From positions 587,147,001 to 587,211,000 of the forward strand of contig CM028132.1 in assembly GCA_016271365.2 (NCBI GenBank): a stretch of 64,000 bases of DNA. Reading direction: 5' to 3'. The notes under the pieces are model-generated. The model was given only the letters and a program-made list of their open reading frames with translations. It made no database searches and had not been told where the DNA came from. Below are positions 1 to 11,082 of the stretch, one piece after another. Both the position numbers and the translations under genes were made by a program. Origin of the DNA: Neoceratodus forsteri. Lineage: Eukaryota > Chordata > Ceratodontiformes > Ceratodontidae. The first letter of the stretch is position 1. Every line of letters starts with the position of its first letter.

Positions 1-500
1 ACCATGAACCCATGCTGCTTCTGGTCTTGTAACCCAAAAGATTCAAGATATTCCATAGGCCTTTCTTTCAGCAGTGATTCCACTGACTTTCCCACTACTG
101 ATGTCAGACTGACTGGCTTATAATTGCCAGCCTCCTCCCTGCTTGCAGTTCTGTGAAGTAGAACTACATATGCCCTTCTCCAGTCCTCTGGAACAATGCC
201 TGTCTCCAGTGAGAGGTTAAATAAGACTGTCAGTGGTTCAGCTAGTTCTTCCATGAGCTCGCTCAGTACCCTAGGATGTACTCCATCTGGTCTCATTACT
301 TTGTCCACTTTTAAATTAGTGACTCCCTTTAGGACTCTCTACTCTGAAAAATGACTAGTGTTCACCTTCCTCCCTCTAGAGTTCCTGTTACTTTTTTGTG
401 ACCCTTCCCCTTCTCCTTCCACTGCGAACACTGAACAAAAGTATTCATTTAGGATATTTGCCTTTTGCTTGTTCCCCTCTGCACAGTTCCCCCATCCCAT
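1..500 (-). pseudogene. CR1-clade LINE, ORF2 reverse-transcriptase fragment
   Basis: Read on the minus strand, this translates (with breaks) to the CR1 RT fingers/palm entry. There is a VDK...PDGVHPRVL block, then a stretch like SLETGIVPEDWRRA, then AGNYKPVSLTSVVGK, then QHGF near position 1. These blocks recur in the same order in the CR1 copies at 8900-9300, 37700-38040 and 50380-50720 of this window. The copy runs off the window at its 3' side. Its upstream boundary near 500 lies in a T-rich stretch. It is a decayed fragment with no intact frame. The CR1 assignment is firm; the subfamily is not known. Confidence 0.85.
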
Positions 501-589
501 TTTAACCTTTTAACCTTTTTTAACCATTTGACTGAAGTCAATGTAGATTAAATCTACTGCCTATCCCTTATATGCAGCCCTAGTTACAC

Positions 590-1044
590 AGTCAAAGAAT
601 ACTATCTGGTCTATAATAGGGGGAAGGAGTGGGAGCTCCACACCAGAGCCTTCAATTCATGGTTGAAGGAATGGTGCAGAGAGGAGGGGTATGGCTATAT
701 TGGGGACTGCTGGCCCACCTGGGAGGATAAGAGTCTATTCAGAGGCGATAGCCTGCATCCATCTGGAAAGAGAACCACAGGCCTCAGTGGACAGTTTAAA
801 TGTTACTTCAGTGAACATTTTAACTAGCTGAGGGTGGTGGTGGAAGAAAAAGGGGAGCCAAAAACTGTCCCCCCACGGGCTGAGATAGAATGTAGGGAGA
901 TCCCAAGGGGAGAAAGTCCTGCCATGGGGGCAAGTCAATCAAAGAAGCAGGGTGATACCAAAGGAGGAAGGAGGAAATGAAGCAGTCAAAAGAGAATGGG
1001 GATGAAGGGGGAACAAAAGGAAAAGGGGGTGCAACAAGCAGAGA
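590..1044 (+). pseudogene. CR1 ORF1 C-terminal (esterase-like) fragment, 5' part of a split CR1
   Basis: The frame from about 630 reads as the C-terminal part of the SGNH/esterase-like domain of CR1 ORF1. It shows an FNSWLKEWCREEG helix, an FR-GDSLHPSGK motif that would carry the catalytic Asp-x-x-His, and the tail FKCYFSEHFN before a stop near 824. The same protein tail is present on the minus strand at 18120-18310. The following A/G-rich stretch (830-1044) is the ORF1-ORF2 spacer. An L1 interrupts the element at 1044, and CR1 ORF2 resumes at 7324, so this is the 5' portion of one older CR1. The N-terminal part of ORF1 is absent. Confidence 0.75.
1033..1044. repeat. Left target-site duplication of the L1
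   Basis: AACAAGCAGAGA occurs here immediately before the L1 5' end and again at 7324-7335 directly after its poly(A). A 12-bp exact duplication at both ends is typical of target-primed reverse transcription by L1. Confidence 0.8.
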
Positions 1045-1184
1045 TCTGGGAGGCATGGCTAACCAGCAAGCATGGAGGATGCTTGCTAATGCAGCTCCCT
1101 GGGGCAATGGTCTAAATTGTGTAAAATTAGCTGAATGATTGTTTTTGGGGTGCCCCTCTGGTGTTATATGAGTCTGCAGGTTCA

Positions 1185-2085
1185 ATGGCTTTGGGTAAAT
1201 TAAAAAATAAACAAGCCAAATTGCAATTTAGATCACGGATGGCTTCGAGGAAAAGTGAAAGTGATTCCCACAGGGCCGGGCCTTCCTTACCGGGTGCTAT
1301 AGTAGAAGACAGGCCGATTGAGGAAGGTATGATGGAGATTACAAAACTGTTTGCGGCCCGGGATGCCCAAAACTCTCTTGCAAATGCAGCGGGACATGAA
1401 AGTAGGATTTAGCAACCTGAACACTCAGTTTGCTCATCTACAGTCAGTCATTACCAGCTTGATTGAGACTACTAACACCCACACATTGCAGATTTGCAAG
1501 CTGGAACACACAGTCAGTGACATGGAGGACTCCTATGCAGGAGTCTCGGCTGAAAGAAATGGCCTGCCATCTGTAATTGCTGAACTCCGGGAAAGTCTGA
1601 CCGATCAAGACAATCACTCCCAGAGATCTAATATTCGCATTATTGGTCTGCCCGAGGGGATAGAGGGGCGGAACCCCAATTGGGAAATCCACAAATGGCT
1701 GTTACTCACTTGGGCCTGGCAGAGGAGGCACGGGAGTTGGAGATCGAAAGAGCCCACTGCCTAAGCCAGGGGAGCGTCCCCATCATTGCTTGGTCAAATA
1801 TCTGAGATTTCAAGATAAGGAAACAGTGCTATAGAAGGCTAAAGAGACCGGGACTATTAAGGCAGAGAATTCCACCATCTATGTATACCAAGGCTTCAGC
1901 AGGGACTGAATCCAGTTACAAAACAAACTCTACAAGCTGGGCTGGAAGTTCTCACTGACCTACCCTGCATGGCTAAGGGTCGACAGGCCAGAACAGGGTC
2001 CTAGATTTTTCAGTTGCCACAAACTTGCAGAGAAATGACTTAAGGAGGAGGAGACCAGAAGGGACAGAGCACATCCTAATAATGA
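1185..2085 (+). pseudogene. L1 ORF1 (RNA-binding chaperone) pseudogene
   Basis: The likely start is the ATG at 1185 (MALGKLKNKQ...). The N-terminal part is basic and polar. A frameshift near 1390 moves reading to the next frame, which gives a heptad-rich coiled coil (FSNLNTQFAHLQSVITSL... about 1410-1600) followed by the RRM entry motif QRSNIRIIGLPEGIEG at about 1620-1670. Further shifts follow, after which remnants of the ELEIERAH and FQDKETVL-type blocks of the C-terminal domain can be traced to about 2085. Known L1 ORF1p forms trimers through the coiled coil and binds LINE RNA. This copy cannot make it because of at least two frameshifts. Confidence 0.8.
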
Positions 2086-3460
2086 GCGAGTCGTGATGTT
2101 TTGCTCATTTTTGCTTGGAGTTACCTAAATAAACAATAATACAGTTCTCTTTCTTAGTCACTTTTACAATCATTTCCAGATTTGCTTCTGGGGCTCTTAT
2201 TTCCTCCTCGAGAGATAGAGCCTCCTTGGCGAGTTATGTCACATAGACCTTTTACATGCCTTGGAGACAATGTGCTTTCTTTTAATAGTACACTCCCAAC
2301 CAAGTCTGGGGATTTGAGTATCAGCAGGAAGGTTGATTAGGTTTTATCTCTTAGATAGATCAGTGGCCCTCTCGAATTGGAGACTAATAACAAGGAGCTT
2401 ACGTTGCTTGCTGCAGCTGCGAGTTGGGCGGTTGTGGGAATCACCCACTTTTTTTTTTTTTTTTTTTTACTTTCACACAAGTGGGAGCCTCTATACAGTT
2501 TTGGTCTCCTATATAAGTGGTCTATAATTTCTGGTATGATATTGATTGGAAACATGGAGGCTATGTGCTTTTTCCCTACAGAGGACTGATGTTTCTTTCA
2601 CTACTTTTGTTTAAAGAGGCCTATGACTCAGTCTGAACCCTTTTTTTTTCTTCATGGAGCTCCTTGGCCCAACCGCTTTTCTTTCTCCATTTTCTTTTTC
2701 TTTTCCTTTTTATTTACTTTTACCCAGTGCCACTTAGGTGTTGACTTCTATAACTGCCTAGGTTAATATCTTCATGATGCTATCCAAGATTCCTTTAACT
2801 GAGGGATTTATGGTAGACTTTAGATGGACTCTTAGCATATATGTCCTGTTTATTGCTACGATTGTTCATTTAGCAATGACACTTGCAACTGACTGTTTCC
2901 ATGACAAGATAAACACTCGTAACTGTTATTATTTGCTATGTTCAGCTAATTAATGATGTCTTGTTTATACCTTGATTTTTGGCTGTTGCCTCCTCCACTC
3001 TTTACTATCTATGGCTAGCAATAAGGGCAGGAGATTTTGTTACTGCCTTGTGTTTGTAGTGGGAATACTGGTGGGTTTATACCCACGTGTGGGAGGGTGG
3101 CTCCAGACCTTCTCAGACTTGGGAGGGTTAGGGAGGCTGTTAGTTGGGGCAGAAGGGTGGAGAAGTTACATGGGGGGGTGACTAGGCCTGACGCAGCTGC
3201 TCGAATGTTGCCCTTTGCTCTTGTGAGAGAAGGGGGGTGCCCCAGCCCAGGCACACCTCAAATTGCTGCCTAATGTGTGTGCTTGGCATGGGTGCCTTTT
3301 GGGGGTATCCTTGGTGACATTCCAAGTTTGGTTCTATGGGGGAGGATTGTTTGGGGAATATTGTTGTTAACTTGGGGGAGGTGGGGGGGGGGTCCTGTGG
3401 TGTTTGGGAAAATGAGTGCGGATGTTTACTTGTTGTACGCCAAGAGGTTGCAATGGCTAA
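2086..3460 (+). other. L1 inter-ORF spacer
   Basis: This is about 1.4 kb between ORF1 remnants and the ORF2 endonuclease. It is T-rich, with a run of about 20 T at 2450-2468 and another T run near 2641. The second half is GT/G-rich (3040-3420). I see no conserved domain. It may be the native long spacer of this L1 family or may contain an old insertion; the poly(T) would fit a minus-strand retroposed piece, but I cannot define its ends. Confidence 0.5.
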
Positions 3461-3469
3461 ATAAGATGA

Positions 3470-6400
3470 TATTTGATGGGGGATGATATTTGCTGCCTAT
3501 CCTGGAACATAAATGTCCTTAAATCTATTATGAAACATAGGAGGGTTATTATGGAGGTTTACAGACACAAAGGGTCAATTGTTTTATTGCAGGAAACCCA
3601 CTTCTCTCTGATGTAATCACAGAAGACTGCTGCCTTCATGGGTGGAGACTGGGTCTCCTTGACCTTTTCTTCTAAAGCTAGGGGTGCTTCAATATGGCTT
3701 TCTAGGGGCTTGCCTATAAAAATCCTGGATAAATTAATTGACCAACATGGTTGTCATGCACTGGCAAAAGTAGAAATCCCGGGTCAGGGAATAGTCATAG
3801 TAGGCTCAATATATGCTCCTAATGTGGAATCACCAGGGTTCTTCCAGAAATTGGCTCTGGATATGATATCCTGGGATGGCCCTTGGATCCTAGGGGGGGA
3901 TTATAATTGTGTTACTGACACAATTTTGGATCGCTCTAATAAAGCTCCAGTGCCTAAGTCCCACAATGCCAAAGCCCTTGAGTCACTACAAACTGACTTG
4001 GACCTAACGGATGCTTGGCACCATTTTGGCCCCTCTGGGCAGGAATATAACTTTTATTCCCATGTCCATAACTCCTATGCTCGCATAGATAGAGTGCTGC
4101 TTTCCAACACCCTTATAACTCAAGTGGGGAGGATGGGGTGTCTGCCCATATTAATATTGGACCATGCACTTCATTATATAACCATTCATACTATTGATGT
4201 GTCCCATGACCCACGAGCCTGGAAACTAGACCCTCTGCTTTTAAAGAATCCAAGTTATCTTACATTTATGCAGACTCGTATTCAGGAATTCTTGGAATTT
4301 AACCGTAGGAGTGACACTTCACATTATGTAAGGTGGGAGGCCCTAAAGGCTTATATGAGAGGGCGGTCCATCTCTGCCTCTCAGACTAAACGTGCCACTA
4401 CCAAGGAACTGGAATTTCTTAGGAATAAAATCACAGCCTGTGAGCAGGCACATATGCTAAACCCCACAATGGCCCTATACGGGATAGTTCAAAAATTAAA
4501 CTGGAAATTTAATACCCTATCTAGTATGAAATTAGAGAGATCTATTCTTATTTCTAACACTGGACAATACTTCGATGGGGACAGGGCTGGAAAATATTTG
4601 GCATGGCAATTAAAAAGAAAGGAAGCAGTCAAATCCATCAGCCAAATTTAAGATGATCGGGGGAACACTGTGCGTGGTACTAGGGAGATTGGAAATATGT
4701 TTGGTGCCTTTTATAAATCTCTTTACACTTCAGAATGTGCCCCCTCACAGGCAGAATTTTACCATTTTTTTGAAGGGATTCCATTAAATAAGATTAATTC
4801 AACTGAGGCAGAGAAGCTAGAATCACCCCTGACTAAATTAGAGATCAGGACAGCCCTTAAGTCTCTTAAAAGTGGAAAGTCTCCGGGGCCTAATGGCTTC
4901 CCTATAGACTTCTATTGAACATTACATTTTGGAACCTCTATTTGATGCCCTAGATGAAAGCTTATTGAAGGGAGAACTCCCTCCTTCCACACGGTCTGCA
5001 ACAATTGCAGTACTGCCCAAATTGGGCAAAGACCCTTCCTTATACTCCTCGTACAGACCAATTTCCTTGCTCACTTCAGACTATAAAATTTTGACTAAAG
5101 CACTTGCTTCCAGATTGGAAGGAGTACTATTGGCTGTTGTACATCTGGACCAATCAGGCTTCATAAAGGATAGACTAGGCAAACATAATATTAGGCACAC
5201 TCTCAATATTATTTTCTGTTGGTCACGAAATAACAAGTCTCATGGTGCTGCAGTGGCTGCCTTAGACGCTGAAAAAACCTTTGGCTGTGTGGAATGGGGA
5301 TACCTGTTTAAAACATTGGGTAGGATGGGAGTTGGTCCCTCTTTCTGCTCCTGGATTAGAGCATTATACAATGGCCCACTGGCACAGGTCTTGGTGAGGG
5401 GTGAGTTATCTTGCCCTTTCCAGTTGGGTAGAGGTACATGGCTGGGGTGCCCACTCTCGCCCCTACTTTATGTCCTTTCTCTAGAATCCTTGGGGGCTAC
5501 ACTATGAGCACATAATAGGATTAGGGGGTTTTGGGGAGGGGGAGAGAACAAAAAATTGCGATTTATGTGGATGATCAGTTTTATATCTACAAAACTCTGC
5601 AGATAACGTCCCGGCTGTACACACTTTAATGTAAACTTTTGGTACCATCTTGGGGCATAAGGTAAACTGGTCAAAGAGTGAACTTCTACCGATGGGGCTC
5701 CTTGACTGAGCACAGCTTATTAGGCAACTGGCAGGGCTCTAATTGGCACAGAGATTAAAATATTTTGGGGTGCAATTCTCTGCTTCAGCTGGAGACCTCT
5801 ATAAGCTGAACCTAAAGCCTCTGCTGAATGCAGTTTTAGATGACTGTGAAAAATGGGTCATCTTGACAATTTTATTGCTTGGTAGAGTTGGAGTTATTAA
5901 AATGACAATTCTTCCCAGGCTGCCTTATTTTTACCAAACCCTCCCTATTAAAATCCCCCAGCTTCATTTCAACCATTTAGATGTTGTTATAAATAAATTC
6001 TTATGGCAGGGAGGATGTGCAAAAAATCTCCCAAAGTATTCTCCAAAAGAAACCTGGGGGAGGCGGGAGTAGGTCTGTTTAACTTTAAGTACTACTACTG
6101 TGTGGCTCAACTAACTTTTATTCCTACTGGCAACATGCATGGTGACTGTCCTTGGTTAGGCTTGGAGGAGGACATGATATTGGGCAACCTTCATAATGAC
6201 TTAGTTGGGAATTTACATGTAGGGGACGCAAGGTGCTTGAGCAATCCCTTCACTGATACAAACTTAGCTATATGGAGGTTGTCCCACAAAAGGATTGGTT
6301 TGGTGGGAGGTTGTTCCCCTAATCGTAGTATATTTAGTTTTATGCAAAATGCTGAGAATTGTACAACTTGTATGGTACAAAGGCTGTGGGCTTGGAGGAA

Positions 6401-7121
6401 GAAAAGTCTTATAACCATCAAGCAGTTATATGAAGAGGAGATATTGAAAAGATTTGCACAAGTTTCAGACCAATGGAATATACCTGCTGGTGATTTTTTT
6501 TATATTTAACCATTCTCCACAGATGTGGTATAAACCTTACTGCTGCCAACAACTGGGTAGATCCCTCTCCATTCGAAGAGGAGTTGTTCTGTCCCCATGT
6601 TCTCATTACTTGCACTGTTCACTGAGCAATAAGCTGCCACAAATTCAATTATACTTTCTACACAGGCATATGTGTCACTTAGTTGGCTTCATAAGGTCGA
6701 TGACACTAGAACAGCAGATTTCCCCAAATGTGCAGCAGCTGAAGCCGACTTTATTCATTTGGCACTTACTTGTCCCAGGGTGGCTCCTTTTTGGCATTTA
6801 GTAGATAACATTATGACTCAAGTGTTAGGATATGCTCCATCTAAATCCCCGCTGGAGCTTCTCCTAGACACTGATCCCTCACACCTAAATCATAACCTAT
6901 CTAATACCCTCTGGTCTATAGCCTTAATAAATGCAAGGAGAACTATTGCTCAATCATGGATGGCCCCTACCCCTCCCACAATCACATGCTGGATACACAA
7001 CATAAAATCCTGCATGATGCTTGAGCGTGCTCAGCTTGGTGACCTTGTTAAATCCCTCCAATTTAGGGAGACTTGGAGACCTTGGTTGTTAGCAGTAGAG
7101 GCTGGTATTATCCCTGATTAG
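3470..7121 (+). pseudogene. L1 ORF2 (endonuclease-reverse transcriptase) pseudogene
   Basis: Endonuclease: CLSWNINVLKS (~3500), IVLLQETHF (~3580), then an in-frame TAA at 3614-3616. The same frame continues through VGSIYAPN, ILGGDYNCV (~3890), YNFYSHVHNSYARID (~4050) and ILDHALHY (canonical SDH altered). The linker (WEALKAYMRG) and FDGDRAGKYLAWQLK follow, with a second in-frame TAA at 4649. After a shift near 4918 come SYRPISLL (~5055), DQSGFIKDR, the motif-A block ALDAEKTFGCVEW (FD changed to FG), GCPLSPLLY and, in another frame, IYVDDQF with the catalytic Asp pair (~5565). The C-terminal part (YFGVQFS, GRVGVIKMTILPRL, GVGLFNFKYYY) runs to 7121. Normal role: nicks target DNA and primes reverse transcription. 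It has at least two stops and four frameshifts. Confidence 0.9.
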
Positions 7122-7323
7122 AATGTATTTATTATTAGCTTTTATAGGTTGTACTTGCTCTGGAGTTTTATGGTTATAGATTTTGAGGCCTTATAGTATT
7201 GTATTATAGGATATACTGAAAATGTCAATCTCTGGTGTACTGCAACTTTCAACCTCTGTACAATTGGTTGTTATGTAAGCTCTATGCCCTCACAATAAAA
7301 ATATTTTACAAAAAAAAAAAAAA
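7122..7323 (+). other. L1 3' UTR with polyadenylation signal and A tail
   Basis: AATAAA lies at 7294-7299 and an uninterrupted A run at 7310-7325 closes the element, overlapping the first As of the right target duplication. No coding sequence. Confidence 0.8.
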
Positions 7324-7335
7324 AACAAGCAGAGA
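7324..7335. repeat. Right target-site duplication of the L1
   Basis: AACAAGCAGAGA, identical to 1033-1044. After it the host CR1 resumes with the ORF2 endonuclease start. Confidence 0.8.
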
Positions 7336-7440
7336 GCTAACAAAATCTGGAAAACCATGTGCGCTAATGCTAGAAGTCTGGGAAATGAGATCCCAGACCT
7401 AGAGGCCAACCAGGATATTGTGACCATTACCAAGTTATGG

Positions 7441-7614
7441 AGGAATTCAAGAATGCATGGGACAGACATAAGGCAATTCTAGTGGGGGGTAGGAGGTAGT
7501 AGGCTGTTGGTTAACTAGGATCTGCAGCTTATCCGTTAGGTAGGGAAATGGGCAGACTAGGTGGGCCAAGCGGTCCTTATCTGCCATCAAATTCTATGTT
7601 TCTATGTTTCTCTG
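7441..7614 (+). mobile_element. 5'-truncated CR1 3' end nested in a CR1 endonuclease
   Basis: It opens with GGAATTCAAGAATGCATGGG and closes with repeated TTCTATG, the CR1 3' terminus, almost as in 9887-10060 and 39085-39168. Removing it joins ACCAAGTTATGG to TGCACTGACAAC and restores the endonuclease frame (ITKLW|CTDNHD). TATGG flanks both sides (7436-7440 and 7615-7619), a possible 5-bp target duplication. It is about 174 bp, typical of severe 5' truncation. Confidence 0.85.
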
Positions 7615-8474
7615 TATGGTGCACTGACAACCATGACTAGGACATGGCCATAGCAGACTACACGCTGGTCAGAAAGGAGAGGGTGGGAAGAAAAGGAGGA
7701 GTAGTGCTGCTTTACATGAAGGAAAGCATAAAAGCAACAGAAATACAGGGAATTCATTCAGAGGGGGCAGAGGTGTTGTGGGTCACCCTCGAGTCAGGAA
7801 ACGGAGCCACTATTCGGACAGGCATGATCTACAGGCCTCCAGAACAGAGGGAGGAGTTAGATAAGAAAATGCTAAAAGCAATTGGCAAAATGGCTGAAAA
7901 GGGGGAGGTGTTGCACTTGGGGGGCGTAAATCTGCTGGATGTAGATTGGAGCCTTCCTCTGCAGCTACAGCTAGAAACAGGAACATCCTGCACTCCCTGC
8001 AGGGGGCATTCCTCAGGCAACTAGTCAGTGAATCCACTCAAGATGGGACAATATTTGACCTTTTGCTCACTAACAGGGACAGTATTACAGGCATCAAGGA
8101 GAGAAGCCATCTGGGGACCAGTGATCATCGTACAGTGTGGTTCAACATAAGGACAGCTACGGAATCCCACCACACAATGACAAGAGTCATGGACTTCAGA
8201 AGGGTAGATTTTTATAAAGATGGGTGAATGCCTCAGGAATAACCTGGCAGAGAGAGAGAGAGGACCGAGGGGAGGTTGGGGGGACAATGGATCAAATTAA
8301 AAGAGGGCATAGTGAAAGCAAAATACCTTTGCATCAAGCAAGTAAGCAAAAGGAAGAGAAGATTTTTATGGTTCTTGAAAGAGGTGGCAGAAAAAGTAAA
8401 AGCTAAAAGAATAGCATTCTGAAAGTAAAAGGAGACCCAGAGAGAGGACAATAGTGAATCGGACAATTACCTAA

Positions 8475-8622
8475 AAATACCACCAACAGCTTAATCTGGT
8501 TCAAGGTCAGTTGACATTCATCTGTATCTCCCTCCCCCGGGTAGTGCCTGAAAATAGGCAGAATTTGTCTAGTGCACTTACCCGGTCAACAAAAACTAAA
8601 TAAATAAAATAAATAAATAGGG
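8475..8622 (+). mobile_element. SINE-like insert with (AAAT)n tail
   Basis: This stretch interrupts the CR1 linker. Its 3' half (GTGCCTGAAAATAGGCA..., then CCCGGTCAACAAAAACTAAA) ends in an AAATAAAT tail at about 8597-8620. The same segment occurs inverted at 49016-49120, where the tail reads TTATTTATTTATTTAG. GGTTCAAGGTC near 8500 resembles a pol III B box but is weak. No coding sequence. I do not recognise the family. Confidence 0.6.
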
Positions 8623-9552
8623 AAGTGTATCATGAAAAACAGATGGAGGAAGGCAAAGCAGTAAGGAGAACAAATGCATAAAGTGAAGAAAAAATAGCTC
8701 AGGCAGTATCAGAAGGGGATGAGACATGTTTTAGGAATGTTAGCGAAAAAAGGAAGACAAAGGGAGGGATTGTAAGGTTAAGGAGGGAGGGGTGAATATA
8801 CTAAGGGAGAACAAAAAAAGGCAGATATTTTGAACAACTATTTCTGCTCACTATTCACAGTGGAAGGGGAAGGAGAGTGACCATGAAAGCACCAGGAGCT
8901 TTGATGGAAGGTAATTGGATACTAGTCCTTTTGATAAGTAGAGAGCCATGAAAGTACTCGCTAACCTGAAGGTGGACAATACAATGGGGTTAGACGGGAT
9001 GCATCCAAGGGTGCTGAGGGAGTTACTTGCTGCACCTGTGATGGACCTATTTAACAGCTAACTGGAAACCAGAGTGGACCCAGAGGACTGGAGAAGGGTA
9101 GATATAGTCCCTCTTCACAAAAGTGATAGCAGGGAAGAGGTGGGCAATTATAAGCCTGTCAGCCTGACATTGGTGGTGGGTAAGTTAATGGTAACACTGT
9201 TAAAGGAAAGGATTGTGTAATATCTTGAATCCAGTGGGTTACAGGATCTGAGACAGCATGGATTCACAGGAGGAAGGTCACATCAAACAAATCTGATAGA
9301 TTTCTTTGACTGGGTGACTAGAGAGTTAGATCAGGGAGGAGTGGTAGACATGGCCTACCTGGACTTCAGCAAGACTTTCGACAGTGTTAAACATAGGAGA
9401 CTGGTAAACAAGTTGGGTAGCAAGGAGGTGGGCAATAAGGTGGTAACCTGGGTAAGAAATTGGTTAGAGGATAGGAGACAGAGGGTGGTGGTAAATGGAG
9501 TTCACTCCATGGAAGTGAGGGTGACCAGTGGGACTTCCTCAGGGTTCAGTGC

Positions 9553-9785
9553 TAGTGAAATACTCCAAAGTATGGGGTCCCACAGCAGTCCCCAGTGTCC
9601 CCAGCAAAGTGCCCCAGAAGGTGCCCAGGTGCCCCATCAGAGTAGGTGCCGGGGTGTGGGCCAAACATAGTGCAGGAGACCCTGAAACCAACTGCATGCT
9701 TGCAGTTTAAAACGTTTTTTCTTTCTTTCTCTTTTTGTGCAGCCTGCCCAGCTGGTATGAGCTTGTGCAATCCCAAGTCCAGCTG
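9553..9785. other. Unassigned segment replacing the CR1 RT palm
   Basis: A C/G-rich stretch followed by a pyrimidine tract (about 9713-9741, ending GTGCAG) sits where the CR1 YADD and thumb regions should be. It matches nothing else in the window. It could be an insertion plus deletion, or a rearrangement junction. Confidence 0.4.
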
Positions 9786-10060
9786 GTCAGGGGCAATGTG
9801 AGGAAGTATTTTTTTCACAGAGAGGGTGGTGGACACATGGAACAGCCTTCCTGTGGAGGTTGTGGGGTCAAAAGCAGTGGGGGAATTCAAGAATACATAG
9901 AATGCATGGGACAGACATAAGGCAATTGTTGTGGGGGGTAGGAAGAAGTAGGCTGTTGGTTAACTAGGATCTGCAGCTTATCCAATAGGCAGGGAAATGG
10001 GCAGACTAGGTGGGTCAAGCGGTCCTTATCTGCCATCAGAGTCATTGTTTCTATGTTTCT
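9786..10060 (+). mobile_element. CR1 3' terminal part
   Basis: GGCAATGTGAGGAAGTAT, then FFHREGGGHMEQP-like coding of the ORF2 C-terminus, then the 3' UTR with GGCAGACTAGGTGGG and a TTTCTATGTTTCT end. It is closely similar to 7441-7614 in its last 170 bp. It is probably the 3' end of the same old CR1 as 7336-9552, joined across a deletion. Confidence 0.8.
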
Positions 10061-11082
10061 TGTACTGTGCAGCTGCTTGGCTCCCTGGTCGCTAGGGACT
10101 CGGTGTCCCAAATGCCAGGGAAAGCTCTGTATGTGGCCAGTAATGGCCGTTAAGAGATGAAGTGTGGCCAGCAAGTTGAGTGGTCGGGGGTGCACTTTCA
10201 GGCACACCGACAAAGGAAAGAGAAGACAAGCAAAGTTTTGCAGCCAAACTAGGGACAGACGGGATGCAGGGAGGTAAATGTAAGGGTAAATTGTACCTGT
10301 GGTCCTCCTCTCATCCCTGTGGTGTCTGTGGTCTGTAGTTCCATGTGTCCAGCAGTGTTGCAGTGGCTTCCAGAGTTGGCGGTCCCTAGAAGAAGCAGTC
10401 AGTGGGTGTTGGCCATGATGTGGGCTCAGTTCAGCCCCTTTTGTTGTTTTATTTTTTTTTAAAAGAAGTAAAACTCTGGTCCCTCATCGGCGGCACCCAC
10501 AAGTGTGGCTATATCCTCAAAGAGCCAGCGTCAGGGTACAGCATCGGGCCACATCAAGGCCACAGAGAAAACCTCTTCCTGCCTGCCTCCAACCAGCACC
10601 TCCAGCCTCCTTCTTCCAGTTACTTTTCACCGGGCCGGGATGGTGAGTTGGCGGCAGCACCACTGGTCAGGTGCTGTCCACCTAAACTGTTTAAATAAAT
10701 AAAAGTTATTATCCATGCTGGAGGGCACACTGAGGGACATCCATGGCCATGGGGGGAAGGGCAAGGTCCCCAAATAAAGGACCACCTGACAGCGGAGATA
10801 TTTAAATTGATCCAGTAAGGGAGCAGCAACTAGGGCAAGCGTATTTAGATTTATGTAAATCACGCTCCAGCGTTGAATTGCAGGGCTAGGGCGGCCTTAT
10901 TAAGATTTCATTTAAATTTATTAAAATCGTGCTCTTGCTAGGAGCATTAGTACTAGGTGGGCTTATGGAAATTAAGCTCCCTGGAGGCAGAGCTTAGGGC
11001 AAAGCAGGCCCTGAATGGAATAAATAAATTAAACAAGGAAAGTTGCAGCCAGGAGCAGGGCAAAGCCTCAGTAATAGTCAAG
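10061..11082. other. Non-coding region with one weak exon-like open stretch
   Basis: No transposon protein is visible. The T run at 10446-10460 followed by AAAAG, then an open frame of about 58 codons (10465-10640) and a GTGAGT at about 10642, could mimic an internal exon, but I recognise no protein. From 10700 to 11080 the sequence is AT-rich with scattered GGGCTAG-like words. Confidence 0.4.

Larger units (their letters stand above)
1045..7323 (+). mobile_element. L1-clade LINE, near full length, inserted in a CR1
   Basis: This 6.3-kb unit has the L1 layout: a short 5' UTR, ORF1 (coiled coil then RRM), a long spacer, ORF2 (APE endonuclease then reverse transcriptase), a 3' UTR with AATAAA and a pure A tail. 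It is bounded by 12-bp direct repeats. It sits exactly between the ORF1 spacer and the endonuclease start of a same-strand CR1, so it is younger than that CR1. Both ORFs carry stops and frameshifts, so the copy is dead. The protein style matches amphibian/fish L1 or Tx1-like groups rather than mammalian L1PA; finer placement needs a search. Confidence 0.92.
7336..9552 (+). pseudogene. CR1 ORF2 (APE endonuclease and partial RT), 3' part of the split CR1
   Basis: Reading restarts after the L1 with ANARSLGNEIPDLEAN, the endonuclease N-terminus. It is interrupted at 7441-7614 by a solo CR1 3' end, then continues as GGVVLLYMKESI (~7695), MIYRPPEQ (~7825), a damaged GGVNLLDVDW (canonical GDFN), DLLLTNRD and LGTSDHRTVWF (~8115), the SDH block. 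The linker is interrupted by a SINE-like insert (8475-8622). RT motifs follow: NLKVDNT...MHPRVL (~8965), EDWRRV, NYKPVSLT, QHGFTGGRSHQTNL, and motif A AYLDFSKTFDSVKH (~9355). The sequence stops matching CR1 at about 9552 at the VPQGS position, so the catalytic YADD region is absent. Several stops make it non-functional. Confidence 0.88.
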
